Origin: Megaleporinus macrocephalus | Lineage: Eukaryota; Chordata; Actinopteri; Characiformes; Anostomidae | Direction of reading: 5' to 3' | DNA length: 64,000 nucleotides | Assembly (NCBI GenBank): GCA_021613375.1 | Contig: CM038708.1 | Coordinates: forward strand, 29,899,559-29,963,558 | Shown: in pieces, positions 13,121 through 47,961 of the stretch | How positions within the stretch are numbered: position 1 is the stretch's first letter | Layout of the letters: each line of letters opens with the position of its first letter | The notes under the pieces: model-generated | What the model was told of the DNA's origin: nothing | Seen by the model: the letters and a program-made list of their open reading frames with translations, nothing else | Database searches by the model: none | Made by a program: the position numbers and the translations under genes

Positions 13121-13646
13121 ACAGAGAGAGGGAGCTGAAGAGATGGATGTGAAACAGAGAGAAAACTAAATACCATGTTGCACAGTCTAGTAATATTCCA
13201 GCATTAGGAAGACTGTGCTGAGAATCAATGTAATGGTGTTATGGTGTTCTTTAGCAGCTCTCGTGGCCCAAATGGAAATAAGTGGTGCATCAACATTCAC
13301 TATATCAGGTTTACATGTTATATTACTCAAAATGTATAGAGAACAGGACCAAAGCTGTGTGTGTCAAAGGGCTTATCTCTATGTGAAGTAAACTGATCTT
13401 AAACTTCCACTTTATTAACATTATACTGTTGTTGTTTGTTTTTTTTTGGTGATGAAACTGGACTGTGAAAGGTTTTGTGTGAGCCTTTACAGAAAATCAT
13501 CTCGAGAAGGTCATTCAGAAGCAAGTTTCTCATTTATCATACGTAGTTCGTTGCAGTACATGTTTACATTACTGACCTGTTGCTTGTTTGTAGCTGTGAA
13601 CCGTTTCTCCTGTTATAATTTTCTGTGCGCTGTCTGGCTATGATTT

Positions 13647-13652
13647 AATAAA
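13647..13652 (+). terminator. eml3: eml3 polyadenylation signal
   Basis: AATAAA lies 527 nt after the eml3 stop and is followed by GT-rich sequence (TGTTTGTGTGTC). It is the first canonical signal after the stop codon. Confidence 0.75.
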
Positions 13653-13809
13653 TGTTTGTGTGTCATCACACTATTAAACCGGTCGTCTGTGTGGAACTTG
13701 GTGTTGTGTTTACTGCTGAATGAAGTATGACTGCGGTCTTGAACTGATCACATACGTGACCCAAAAAAAAAACACTGGTTTGCATGCTTCTTGCAAAATC
13801 TGCTATTAT

Positions 13810-14812
13810 TAATAGAAACTCATATAAGTGCATTTTGTAGTTCTACAATTTGTAGTTCTACAGATTGCAGTCCATCGAAGTCTCTGCCTACTTTGTCAGC
13901 CCCCTTTTATCGGATTCTTCAATGGTCAGGATCCCCACAGGACCAGGTATTATTATTGGGGTGGTGCATCATTCCCAACATTGCAGTGACGCTGACGTCA
14001 TAGTGGAGCGTTAGTGTGTGTTGTGCTAGTGTGAGTGGATCAGACACAGCAGTGCTGCAGGAGTTATTAAACACCCACTATGTAGGCCACTTAGCATATA
14101 GGTGCACTTTGTAATTCTACAGTTAAAGACTATAGTTTGTCTGTGGTCAGGACCCTCCTAGAGCAGGTATTATTTGGGTGGAGCATCATTCTCAGCACTG
14201 TGGTGACACTGATAGGCAGGGTGGCGCGTATGTGTTGTGCTGGTATGAGTGGATCAGACACAGTGACACTGACGTGGTGGGTGTGTTAGTGTTGTGCTGT
14301 TAGCAGTTGGTCAGACACAGCAGTGCTGCTCCTACTTTTCCTGTTTTCACTGATAAAGGACCAGAGAATGAGCGTCACAAACTGTGCAAGAACAGATGAC
14401 CTACTGTCTGACTGTACATCTACAAAGTGGACCTACAAAGTATGGATGTCTAACAGAGTGGACAGTGAGTGGACACAGTGTTTAAAAACTTCAGCAGCAC
14501 CTATGTGACCATACCATTTTCTATGTGCTGAGAATGGTCCACCACCCAAATAACACCTGAACACTGAAGATCAGAAAAACTCCAGCAGAGAACAGCATGT
14601 ATTCTATGCTAGTTAAAGTTTTGGTGGTTTAAATTATGCTGGTTTAGCTGGTCATCCAGAATGGTCAAGTTATGAGTGGTATGAATGGTCACAGCACACC
14701 AGCATCAAAACACAACCTACACTAGTTTTGCTGGTGTTTGATGTTCTAGCAGCTGGGTATGCAGATATAATGCAGAGAAACTACGAAGTGCACCTATTTG
14801 GTAAGTGAAGCT
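13810..14812. repeat. Palindromic (foldback) repeat, copy B, with duplicated left arm
   Basis: The left arm (GTGCATTTTGTAGTTCTAC) appears at about 13830 and again at 14102 (GGTGCACTTTGTAATTCTAC). The right end at about 14770-14812 reads AACTACGAAGTGCACC then GTGAAGCTGATAAAATAGA, the reverse complement of the left arm of copy A. The interior holds direct and inverted copies of GTGAGTGGATCAGACACAGC. This fills much of the eml3-mta2 intergenic space. Confidence 0.8.
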
Positions 14813-14957
14813 GATAAAATAGACTTTAGTGTATATACAAGCTACCCGTTCCTAATACAGTGACCTGTCAGTGTACAGCCAGTTTACAGTTAAGTAAATA
14901 GCTCATTTTCAAACGTCAGCAAATGTGTAGCACATGGAAAGCTATATGAACTGCAGT

Positions 14958-14971
14958 GCGCCACCTAGAGG
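14958..14971 (-). promoter_or_regulatory. CTCF-like motif (minus strand)
   Basis: Read on the minus strand the site is CCTCTAGGTGGCGC, which fits the CTCF core consensus (CCANNAGGKGGCRC) at all but one position. It is intergenic, about 1.15 kb before the mta2 start codon. Confidence 0.5.
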
Positions 14972-15015
14972 ATAAAAGGCGAAATTAAAACAAAGAGCTC
15001 AATGTGAGCCTTTAA

Positions 15016-15029
15016 CCGACAGGGGGCAG
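15016..15029 (+). promoter_or_regulatory. CTCF-like motif (plus strand)
   Basis: CCGACAGGGGGCAG fits the CTCF core (AGGGGGCRS preceded by CC). It is 58 bp from the oppositely oriented motif at 14958, so the pair is divergent. Confidence 0.5.
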
Positions 15030-15201
15030 TAGCAGCACAGCTATAACCTCCACCAGCAAACATTTCCGTTGTTAATAAATACATACTTACACGTTCACTG
15101 CCAAAGAGCGAGAACAAGAACACTGCGATATAATTTATAATAATATTATAATAATATATTATTACTCTATGATAATAATGAAAAGATGACCACATACAAG
15201 G

Positions 15202-15202
<1 letters not shown>

Positions 15203-15253
<51 letters not shown>
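15203..15253. repeat. (ATT)n microsatellite
   Basis: About 17 uninterrupted TAT/ATT units lie upstream of the mta2 promoter. Confidence 0.95.
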
Positions 15254-15599
15254 GTTCTAAATTAGACTGTACAGTGTAAAAGCAAAAATAATTGCCGTTT
15301 AAACTTTAAAAAATCTTTTAATTATTATTTATTTTGTAGGCTTGTGTCACATTTAAATAGTGTTGGTCCCATTTAGCTCCATGTACTTCTGCCCATACAA
15401 CTCAGGCTTGAGCTTAGATCACTAAACTAAGCTCGTGTGTAATAAGCGAGCTGAGAACCAGACCACTGACCGCCCCTCTAATCTTCAGACCTTTTTCAGT
15501 CCACTGCTGCTGTTCGGCGTGTAAACAGCAGAGCTCTCGCTATTATTACTGTTATTATTATTAATAATCATGAAGAGACAGTCGGCGTGCCTCCGTCTG

Positions 15600-16110
15600 C
15601 TCTCTCTTCACCTCCGAGCTCGCTGGCTCGCGAGATCGCGCCGAGTTCTAAGTGACGTCGCGAGCTTCCGAAGATGACGTTTAAGAAAAAAGAGGGGGGA
15701 GGAGGGGGGAGCAGAGCGGAGGTGAAGAAGAGGATGATGAAGCTGGGAGAGCGGAGGATGGGAGGAAGAGTGGAGTGAGAGAGAAAGACAGGCTGGCTAG
15801 CCGATGACTGTAGGTGCATGTGTGCGAGGTTGAACGCGTGAGTGGCCGGTCGCTCGGGAGTTACGGAGGGAGCGCGTCGCTACCGGACTGGAACAAAAGC
15901 GCGTTTTAAACGTGCGGAGACTCGCCGTAACGCAAAGTTTGAACTTTTCTCCCGCCGCCGACGCCGCCGCTGCTCGGGCTCACCGTGCCGGCTTTGTTCC
16001 ACCACCGCCGATACATGCAGAAGGAGTGAACTGCCCGCCGCTCCGCGTTTTATTCTTATTCGCGCAAGAGGGGAAGCCCTGGGCTCGTGTTCGCGGAGAG
16101 GAGTGAGAGA
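15600..16110 (+). promoter_or_regulatory. mta2: mta2 promoter / 5' UTR, GC-rich region
   Basis: This CpG-rich block immediately precedes the mta2 start codon. It contains a CRE-like TGACGTCG (15653-15660), a second half-matching TGACGTTT (15675-15682), an ETS-like CTTCCG (15665-15670) and GCTCGCGAGA (15626-15635), one base from the TCTCGCGAGA promoter element. No TATA box is evident, which suits a broadly expressed chromatin gene. The transcription start is not determinable. A short upstream frame, ATG CAG AAG GAG TGA, lies at 16015-16029. Confidence 0.65.
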
Positions 16111-40533
<24,423 letters not shown>

Positions 40534-41895
40534 AGCACCTTTCTGTTAGGCCGCACCCACCCCCTGCCATCACACGTCAAGTTCCCACCATGTTTAGATG
40601 TCTTTCTCTCTGTTCTTCTCCTACTACCCACCGAAACCCTGTTTTCAGAACCCCTCGCTCACACGCCGACTCGCTGTTTTACTCTCTCGTCTGTCCGTAC
40701 ATCCATCTCTCGTCTGTCCACTCGTTTCCGTCTGTTTGCGTGACCATTCTCTGGTGCTGTTACTCGCTCTGTCAACAAACACGCATACGTACAGACACTC
40801 AGACCAGCGTAAGCCCCTCACATCTCACAGCAGCAGGCTTCGGGCATGGACTTCGTAGTGTTTTATTCCAGTGTTATGGTTTATTATGATTATTTTTTTG
40901 CCTCTCCCCTTCTTTCTCCCTTTCCTCCTTTTTTTTTTAATGGCATATATTTTTAACTGTGTAATTTAAATCAGATAATGCTCAACATGAAATAATGGTG
41001 ATAAAGCACACTTTATTTTTTCCTCCAGGTCGATCTTTATTTGTGTAAATATTAACATTTTTCAGGAGTGGTAATCTCTAATGCTGGGTTTGAAAGGGGA
41101 GGGACGGGGTCAGGATTAGGATTCTTTTGGCATGTCTTTTTTTTTTTTTTTTTTTTTTTCCTTTCTTTTTATTTCTCCCCCCCCCGCCTCTCTCTCTCTG
41201 TTTGGTTTTTTTTTTTTTTTTTATTCCAAAAAAAAATCAACATGTCCTGCATCTTTTTCTCCACACTATAGTCAGTTTCAGGTTTGGAAACGTGCCCACT
41301 TTCCCCCCTGCAAACCAGTTGAGTGAGTGGTTCTCTTCAGCCTAATGCAAGCCCACTTATTCTTACTTCAGCTCAAATGGACGGCAGAGCTCTGGACCTC
41401 TCACTGCTCCGTATGCCATGGATCGTCATGGATGATTATTATTATTATTATTATATATTTTTTTTAATGCTCCCACAGTTTCCCCTTTACCTTGTAATCG
41501 TTCAGCAATATGTGATAGAACGTTTGTCTGTGATACGAAACGATGTTTTGGAGATGGACCTCAAAAGACGCATGTGCCCTGACGTCCGGGGGGGCTTTGC
41601 TGGCTTCTGTTTGAAATGGGTTTTGCTCAGTGCTGACGGTGACAGAATGTTGATGGCTCCAAACTAACGTTCCCAGATCAGATCACGGTGAAAAGGTGTT
41701 GGTATGAAGGAAGGGCAAGCAGAGGTCAGAGAAACCCTGTGGCTTTTATAGATCAAGGGTCAATTGGGCATTTTTTTAATATTATTATTTAAAAAAAAGG
41801 AAAAGGAGAAATGGTGGTGGTGGTTGTTCTCACAATCAGCAAGAAGCCCCTTCTTTTTGCCCCGGCTTGCCCTTTTGTATGTACTCAGTAAAGAA

Positions 41896-41901
41896 AATAA
41901 A
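41896..41901 (+). terminator. mta2: mta2 proximal polyadenylation signal
   Basis: AATAAA lies 1363 nt after the mta2 stop, followed within 50 nt by T/GT-rich sequence (TTATTTTTTTTTTGTTTTATG). Confidence 0.65.
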
Positions 41902-42620
41902 GCCATACAGATTTAGGTTTTGCCAGTTCTACTCTTATTTTTTTTTTGTTTTATGCCAAAACGCTCAAACCTTTCATCGTATATCGGATAACCCGGCAAC
42001 CTGAACTTCCGAATAGAGCTGCGTGTAAGGCAACGTAGTGATTGTAGATATAACGTAACAGTAGTGATGAATCGAAACGAAGCAGAAATGCTGTTTTGAA
42101 TATGACGACCGGTTTGTTTTAGTACCTGCTCCAGTAGATTGTAGATGCCGAGTCATATCCTCATTTATCGGTTTTATTTGTGCTTTGTTTTTGACATGTA
42201 AACGATCGGACTTGCTCGTTCGCTCACGGCACTCTAGAATATGTCAACCAGTGAATGAGTCACGTCATACTCCCTTGTACATTGTTTTTTTCCCCCCTCC
42301 CCAGTTTTAGGGGTTTTGTAAGGTTTCTTAAAATGAGTGTGCGCGGCACATTAAAGACTAAAATAAACGTTGACCTGTCCCACAAGAAGCGTCACCAGTT
42401 TTATATGAACCGCAGTAGCCTGTGCTGCTGTTACCTTTTGCTGAGGGCTGAAATTACTTGTCCACATTGTTCTCCATTGTTGGGGTGGGGTCAGAGGGAA
42501 GGGAGGGTATATCAGTTCATTAAGGTAGGTTCAATTTTGTATGTCAGTGATATTTTTTTTCCTCAACTGTTTTTTATTCTAATGTCTCTGTATCCTTTAA
42601 TGCATCTTGATAAGAAAAGA

Positions 42621-42626
42621 AATAAA
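42621..42626 (+). terminator. mta2: mta2 candidate distal polyadenylation signal
   Basis: AATAAA is followed directly by a poly-T run and TTTGTGGTC, a plausible downstream element. It would give a 3' UTR about 0.7 kb longer. Confidence 0.45.
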
Positions 42627-42869
42627 GATTTTTTTTTTCTTTGTGGTCATACACTTTCCCCTTTTCTCCTCTGTGGCTTTTATTTTGGTTCTGTTTTACA
42701 TTATGGCTTGTTCTGCATTCAGAGTGTTTATTGTACACATTAATAACACTATACTGTATTCACAATACCGCCGCTGTCCAAAGAAAAATGTTAATTTTTA
42801 ATGATTTTTCATTTTTTTACATTCTTTGCACACAACAGCTGCCATTTGCATTGTCTGTTTCATGACGAT

Positions 42870-43000
42870 GTGAAGAATGGACCAATAGAAATGCTCCAAA
42901 TAACTTTGGGTGGATGGGGGTGGGTCTGGTTCCATTGACATTGAAAGTAAAAGTAGTTTTTGTCCTCTCTTCTAAATTTGACATTTTTGAGACAGTGAAG
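42870..43000. repeat. Dispersed GACCAATAGAAATGCTCC-family copy
   Basis: ATGGACCAATAGAAATGCTC and GTTCCATTGACATTGAAAGT are shared with 55150-55220 and 58475-58560. This is intergenic between mta2 and cth1. Confidence 0.7.
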
Positions 43001-44700
43001 ACATAAATTTTAAACAGATTTCAGTCACACCTGTTACCAAAGTTCACTTTACATTATGATTTATTTTCAGCTCTGTTAAACTCATCACTTCTGGGAAGCC
43101 TTATCAGAGAGTTTTGTTTAGCAGCCCATATATAAATGTCAATGGTGCGATGTGATTTAATGGGTAGCAAAAATTTAGCAATGCAATAAAAAAAAAAATT
43201 AAGTAGCATTTGACTACTATATATATATATATATAATCCTCAATCCCCATGAACCACAATGTCACCGGTGTTCATATAACACCAGTGACTGAAGTTAATG
43301 TTGTAAGTGATCAGAATGTGAAAAACAAATAGTAAATACATACATTTAAATCTTTTAGTAGTTATTTTTCTCAATTTTTTTTGGACTTCTGCATTAGCAG
43401 CTCCTGAGATACTAAATAATCATCACTGGTGTTACGGATTTGTTATGAAAATATGTTCTTTTTAAAGAGATACTGTCTGTATTAATAGTGTCTTATTTTT
43501 AATAAATACATTTACATTCAATTTAAATAAAAAAACATGAGAAAATGAACACATGCCTCATTAAGGGGTAACACCAGTAACAAACTAATACTTTTCATTT
43601 TACATTAAAATGTGTTGTCTAAAGAAAAAAATAGGAGTTTTACAGGAGAGGCTGAAAACCTTCTCAACTTTAAATGTAAATTGTCAAGAGGTTTTATTCC
43701 AAGCTATTCTGGAACATTTCTATTGTTCTGTTTTTTATTTCCACACGACGACAGCCGCAGAGTTCACATGATATAGAAAAGTCAAAACTGGAAAAAGAAA
43801 TTGAAACACCTGGATATCCACCAGTGCCTGTGCCAGTGGAGAATGACCCTGGAAGTGCCCAGAATCAACTACTCTGCATTTAAGAGTACATTTAGGCCAT
43901 GATTCTCATAAAACAACGTCTCTGGCTGCATATCAGTAATCAGTACTAAACTCTTTAGACGTCAGGTTCCTATCACTACCAGTGTGAACAGTTCTGTCGA
44001 GCCAAGTGTCTCCTGAATGGAGCATCTCTCATCAGACCACCCTGAATACATTTCATTACAGGGGAATTCGTCTGATTTTTCAGAAGTGGTAGCATTGATG
44101 GAGGTTTGATGGACCTGTGTATGTAGGTTTATATGTAATGTTAATGAGGATAAAATAATGGTCAGTCTTTTCCCTGCAGACTATTTTGCCTCTCTTATGT
44201 ATCCGTCCACCATGAATGGATTAAAATAGATTTTACCAACTAAAATAGACCAACAGCTTTATCACAAAACTACTGTAAAACAATACATTAGACATATGGG
44301 GCATCTTCATAACCATATGTCATAAGTCTCTGTGAAGGAGCTTTTGGAGATGGACGTCTGGTTCCTACCACCAACACTGGAAACCATTCCACAGACTTCT
44401 GTAGAACAGAGGATTTCACACCACTTTACTTACACCCATTTAATTAAGTTACAAATATGAACATGCGTGCGATTCCACTTTAAGCGAAGCCGCTGAAGAA
44501 CCAGCCGTACCGATAGACGACGTTGTGTTTTCTGTCTTTGTCTGAAGGCGCTGAGTGTTAGAACCAGACAGCTTCACAGACGCTCATTCAATTAAGCGAA
44601 GCGAGGTGTGACCCGGTGATTAGCTCTGGACAGCTCTGGCCGTGTGGGCTTTAGAGCCCGCTATTAGAAGTGGACCATTAAGCTACCAGGGCTCGATGTT
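43001..44700. other. mta2-cth1 intergenic sequence with degenerate repeats
   Basis: No gene is seen. The region holds pieces of two dispersed families: AGGAGAGGCTGAAAACCTTC near 43640 and CTGGTTCCTACCACCAACAC near 44360. A short (AT)n lies at 43217-43235. Confidence 0.6.
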
Positions 44701-44764
44701 GATTGCGTTTCGGCTGCAAACAAACTAAATCCACTGTGAGTCCTGTCAGAGAGAGAGAACGCCG

Positions 44765-45087
44765 AGCAGCTCATTTGCATAAATTAAATTGCCGGCCCGC
44801 CTCGTGTCCTGATTGGTCCGTTCGAACTTGATGCTACGCAGCTGGGGGCAGTTTAAAGGGAAGCGCGGGAACTTTGATTTAGAGCAGCTTTAAAACAGCA
44901 GCGCGCGCTCCAGTCGGTGCGTGTGACTCACCAGGTTCAGGTTTCAGTCCTCGTCCTTCCATTCATCTGCTCACACCTCCAGACGGTTGGAAGCTGCTGC
45001 TGCTGCTGTCACAGACTTTAAGCACTGGGCGAACAGCGAGACACTTTGTGGAGACGCCGCTGCAAACGATTCATAAACCGCCCAAAG
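44765..45087 (+). promoter_or_regulatory. cth1: cth1 promoter and 5' UTR
   Basis: A perfect octamer ATTTGCAT lies at 44773-44780 and an inverted CCAAT box (GATTGGTC) at 44811-44818. GC-rich sequence leads into the 5' UTR and a (CTG)n stretch (about 44995-45010). The ATG at 45088 is preceded by CAAAG, an acceptable context. The transcription start is not determinable. Confidence 0.55.
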
Positions 45088-46720
45088 ATGTTTGAGGTAC
45101 GTTTAGAAGCTGTAGAGATGTGTATGCGTCTGCTTGGCTTTTAGTTTTATGGTGCATTCTTCCTGTATGCCTCTAATATGAGTGAGTGAGAATATTGGTC
45201 TGTGTGTGTGTGAAACCTACTGCACAACATATTGGGGGCATCAGACAGTGTATCCAGCTCAGTAGTGGTTCTATTTGAAGGAGCCTTTAGAGGTATCAAA
45301 GTCTTACTGTCTGCTTCCATCACCACCACTAAGTTTTTATCTAGGCCATTAAGCCACTCTGGTTCTGTTAACACCCTTTCCTATGCAGACAACTTTTTAA
45401 AGTTACCATGAACAGAATCATCTAGATCTTTATAGTTTCAACACTAGTTAGGGTAGTATCACCTCTTTGCTAGGGCTGGTATAGATTTGAGAGATCTATA
45501 GTAATCCGTGTGTTTTTTGTTTTTTTTTTTTTTTTCTCTCTCTCTCTTTCCCTTCCTTCTGCTGCTCCCACTGGCCATCAGACTCCAGCAGCTTGAACAG
45601 GCTTTTAATCTGAGCCTACACGATATGCTTGAACAAGCACTGCTGTCCTAATGCTTCTAAATCTTTGTTGTATAACTTAAAAAAAAAAAAATTTATACTT
45701 TTTTTTTTTAAAAATTTGGGCGGTTTGGTCCTTGCCTCAAGTAACCCTGCTGTCTCTTTTCAGACCAGCCAAGATGACCTGCTGCTGTTTCCCTCCGATG
45801 GTGGGGATGAGGCCTTCTTCCCAGGCGAGAGCTTGACCACTAGGAGTCAGTCCTTGGCTGAGGCCCTCCTTCCGCTGGTCGAGTCACCGTCTCCCCCTCT
45901 GAACCCCTGGCTCTGCTCCACCCGCTACAAGACCGAGCTGTGCAGCCGCTACGCTGAAACGGGTACATGCAAATACGCGGAGCGCTGCCAGTTCGCTCAT
46001 GGCCTGCATGACCTCCACGTGCCCTCCCGTCACCCCAAGTACAAGACCGAGCTGTGCCGCACCTTCCACACAGCAGGCTACTGCATGTACGGCACCCGCT
46101 GCCTGTTCGTGCACAGCCTGAAGGAGCAGAGGCCTGTTCGCCACAGACGTAGGAACGTACCGTGTCGCACGTACCGCGCCTTCGGGGTCTGCCCCTTCGG
46201 GACCCGCTGCCACTTCTTGCACGTCGAGGGTGACTCGGAGTCGAGCGATGGTGCGGAGGAGAAAGCCTGGCAGCCGCCTTCACGGTCCAGCGAGTGGAAG
46301 CCCCGCGGTGCTCTCTGCCGCACCTTCAGCTCTTTCGGCTTTTGCCTGTATGGCACTCGCTGTCGCTTCCAGCATGGGCTGCCCAACACTGTGAAGGGCC
46401 TCGACGTGAACCAGACCTCCTGGTCCCCTCAGATGTCCGAAAGGGCCCTCTCCCCAGCCTCAGACATGCGTTCTTCCTCCCCACCCTCCTCTTCCTCTAC
46501 ATCCTCATCACCTCAGTCTATGCTGACGTCCCCGGCGTTTCCTGATGACTCTGGTCCTGTCACACCACCATCTGGCGAAGTGATGGCCAACAACGCGTTC
46601 ACCTTCAGCAGCCAGCACCTCAACGACCTGCTGCTCCCACTGGCCATCAGACTCCAGCAGCTTGAACAGGCTTCTAATCTGAGCCCACATGATATGCTTG
46701 AACAAGCACTGCTGTCCTAA
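45088..46720 (+). CDS. cth1: Tristetraprolin-family CCCH zinc-finger protein with four fingers (Cth1)
   Basis: TTP-family proteins bind AU-rich elements in mRNA 3' UTRs through tandem CCCH fingers and recruit the deadenylation machinery. Exon 1 encodes only MFE (45088-45096); exon 2 is 45764-46720. Total 966 nt, 321 aa. Four C-X8-C-X5-C-X3-H fingers are visible: C63/C72/C78/H82, C101/C110/C116/H120, C137/C146/C152/H156 and C188/C197/C203/H207. The first two carry the RYKTEL and KYKTEL lead-ins and are 18 residues apart, the RNA-binding arrangement of TTP. Fingers 3 and 4 lack the lead-in and are a mark of fish Cth1 rather than ZFP36, ZFP36L1 or ZFP36L2. A Ser/Pro-rich region precedes the end MLEQALLS. 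The two-exon structure with a tiny first coding exon is typical of the family. In carp and zebrafish cth1 is known as an oocyte and early-embryo gene. Confidence 0.92.
45559..45682 (+). pseudogene. Duplicated 3' end of cth1 inside its own intron
   Basis: The sequence from CTGCTGCTCCCACTGGCCAT to the stop and TAATGCTTCT repeats the end of cth1 exon 2 and the start of its 3' UTR (46628-46762), with about 3 mismatches over the first 94 bp. The copied frame still reads to the same stop codon. It is flanked by a T/C tract on the left and an A run on the right (about 45680-45692). It has no upstream coding sequence in frame, so it is probably non-functional. Confidence 0.9.
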
Positions 46721-46986
46721 TGCTTCTCAATAGTCTGTATCTTTTTGTTGTAAATAACTTTTTTTTGTATAGTGTCTTGGATTTTTTTTTTCCCCTTGGT
46801 CACTATTTTTAATTTTTTTTATGGCCTTAATTTATTATACAATCGGGGTGGGTTAATGGTTTAGCATATTCTTTTGCTCGTTAAGTCTGTCACTTTTTGT
46901 AGGTGAACTTGACGGACTAAACTGTTGTAAATTGATGTTTTAATCTGTTGTACATACTACGGAGCATTTGACACGCTATGAATGTC

Positions 46987-46993
46987 TATTTAT
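46987..46993 (+). promoter_or_regulatory. cth1: AU-rich element in cth1 3' UTR
   Basis: TATTTAT, the heptamer preferred by TTP-family fingers, lies in the cth1 3' UTR. AATTTATTA near 46829 is a weaker neighbour. Confidence 0.5.
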
Positions 46994-47061
46994 AGTTTTA
47001 ATTTAAGTCTACTAACTAAATTATTGTTTGAGGATGGACGCATTTTTGCGTCGTTCATCTT

Positions 47062-47067
47062 AATAAA
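47062..47067 (+). terminator. cth1: cth1 polyadenylation signal
   Basis: AATAAA lies 342 nt after the cth1 stop, followed by TTTGATGGTCTG and a poly-T run. Confidence 0.8.
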
Positions 47068-47961
47068 ACCTCTAAATCTAAGCTTTGATGGTCTGTACTT
47101 TTTTTTTTTTTTTTAAGTCCAGTTTTATTATATGTAGATAAACACGGCCGCGTCCCTTCCATCGTGCATCTTTAGTTGGTGCTGTATTTGTGGACGAGGC
47201 GTATTTGTGGGCCGAACCTCAAATTATTAATCGATCCCTACATAGTCTACTAGATCACTCGCTAAAACGGTGGTTTGAACATCAGATTCAATTATGCTTA
47301 GGCGCCATGTGGGATCCAGCCATGCGCTGCAAGGTCCCTTAGTGGACGTGTAGTGTTCCATGTGCCAGTAAAACGGGTCATTCCGTGACCTTGGTGCCCT
47401 ATGCAGTGAAAACTGAGCTATTTGGGACTCGGCCATTAACGTTGTTTTGCGCGCATGCGCAGACTTCAACCAATGAATGCTTATTTTGGAGCGTCCCCTG
47501 AAAGCTAGCCTGCGTTAGCTTGCAGGCTATTTATGAAATAATTACATGCATTACGATTAACGTGCGTCCTTACCGTTAGCTCGCACATGTGTGCGTTACA
47601 AACTGCTACAACAAAGGTAACGTTACAGTAAAATTTGGTTTTATTTGTGGCTTGAAATGAGAGAAGCAAAGTTAATCTGTTGTAGTTAGCTAGCTAGCGC
47701 TAATGTTGATGTACGAGCGTTTGTCAAACTCGTGGATTGGATCGCTTATTACTGTTTTGGTCGAGGTTATAAAGTAACCACAGCTGCTGCAGCTTTACAG
47801 GTGTTGTAGCCAATTGGAATTAAGCTTACTTAACGCTAAAAGCGTACTCGAGAGAGAAGGAAGCGGGGTGTTGTGAGGTCTGCTCTTCTGCTGCGCTGTC
47901 GCGTTTTGACCAACGTTAAAAGTTGAACTGCTTGCTTTTGCCTTCAGACTTCATTGCCGAG
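47068..47961. other. cth1-taf6l intergenic region and taf6l 5' UTR/promoter
   Basis: No gene is seen. The first taf6l coding exon begins at 47962, and CCTTCAG at 47941-47947 could be an acceptor after a non-coding first exon. No TATA box is evident. Confidence 0.5.

Larger units (their letters stand above)
40534..42650 (+). other. mta2: mta2 3' UTR and downstream sequence
   Basis: The 3' UTR is T-rich with several homopolymer runs (41137-41160, 41208-41222). Candidate polyadenylation signals are at 41896-41901 and 42621-42626. The open frames here are poly-Phe and similar artefacts. Confidence 0.7.

Noticed and set aside
45629..45763. Upstream extension of the cth1 frame (45 codons)
   Set aside because: This part is intron: it has a poly-Lys/Phe stretch from A and T runs and ends in the acceptor TCTCTTTTCAG. 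The true start is MFE in exon 1.
45840..46389. Three long minus-strand frames under cth1
   Set aside because: They are shadows of the GC-rich cth1 exon 2, which has four clear zinc fingers on the plus strand.
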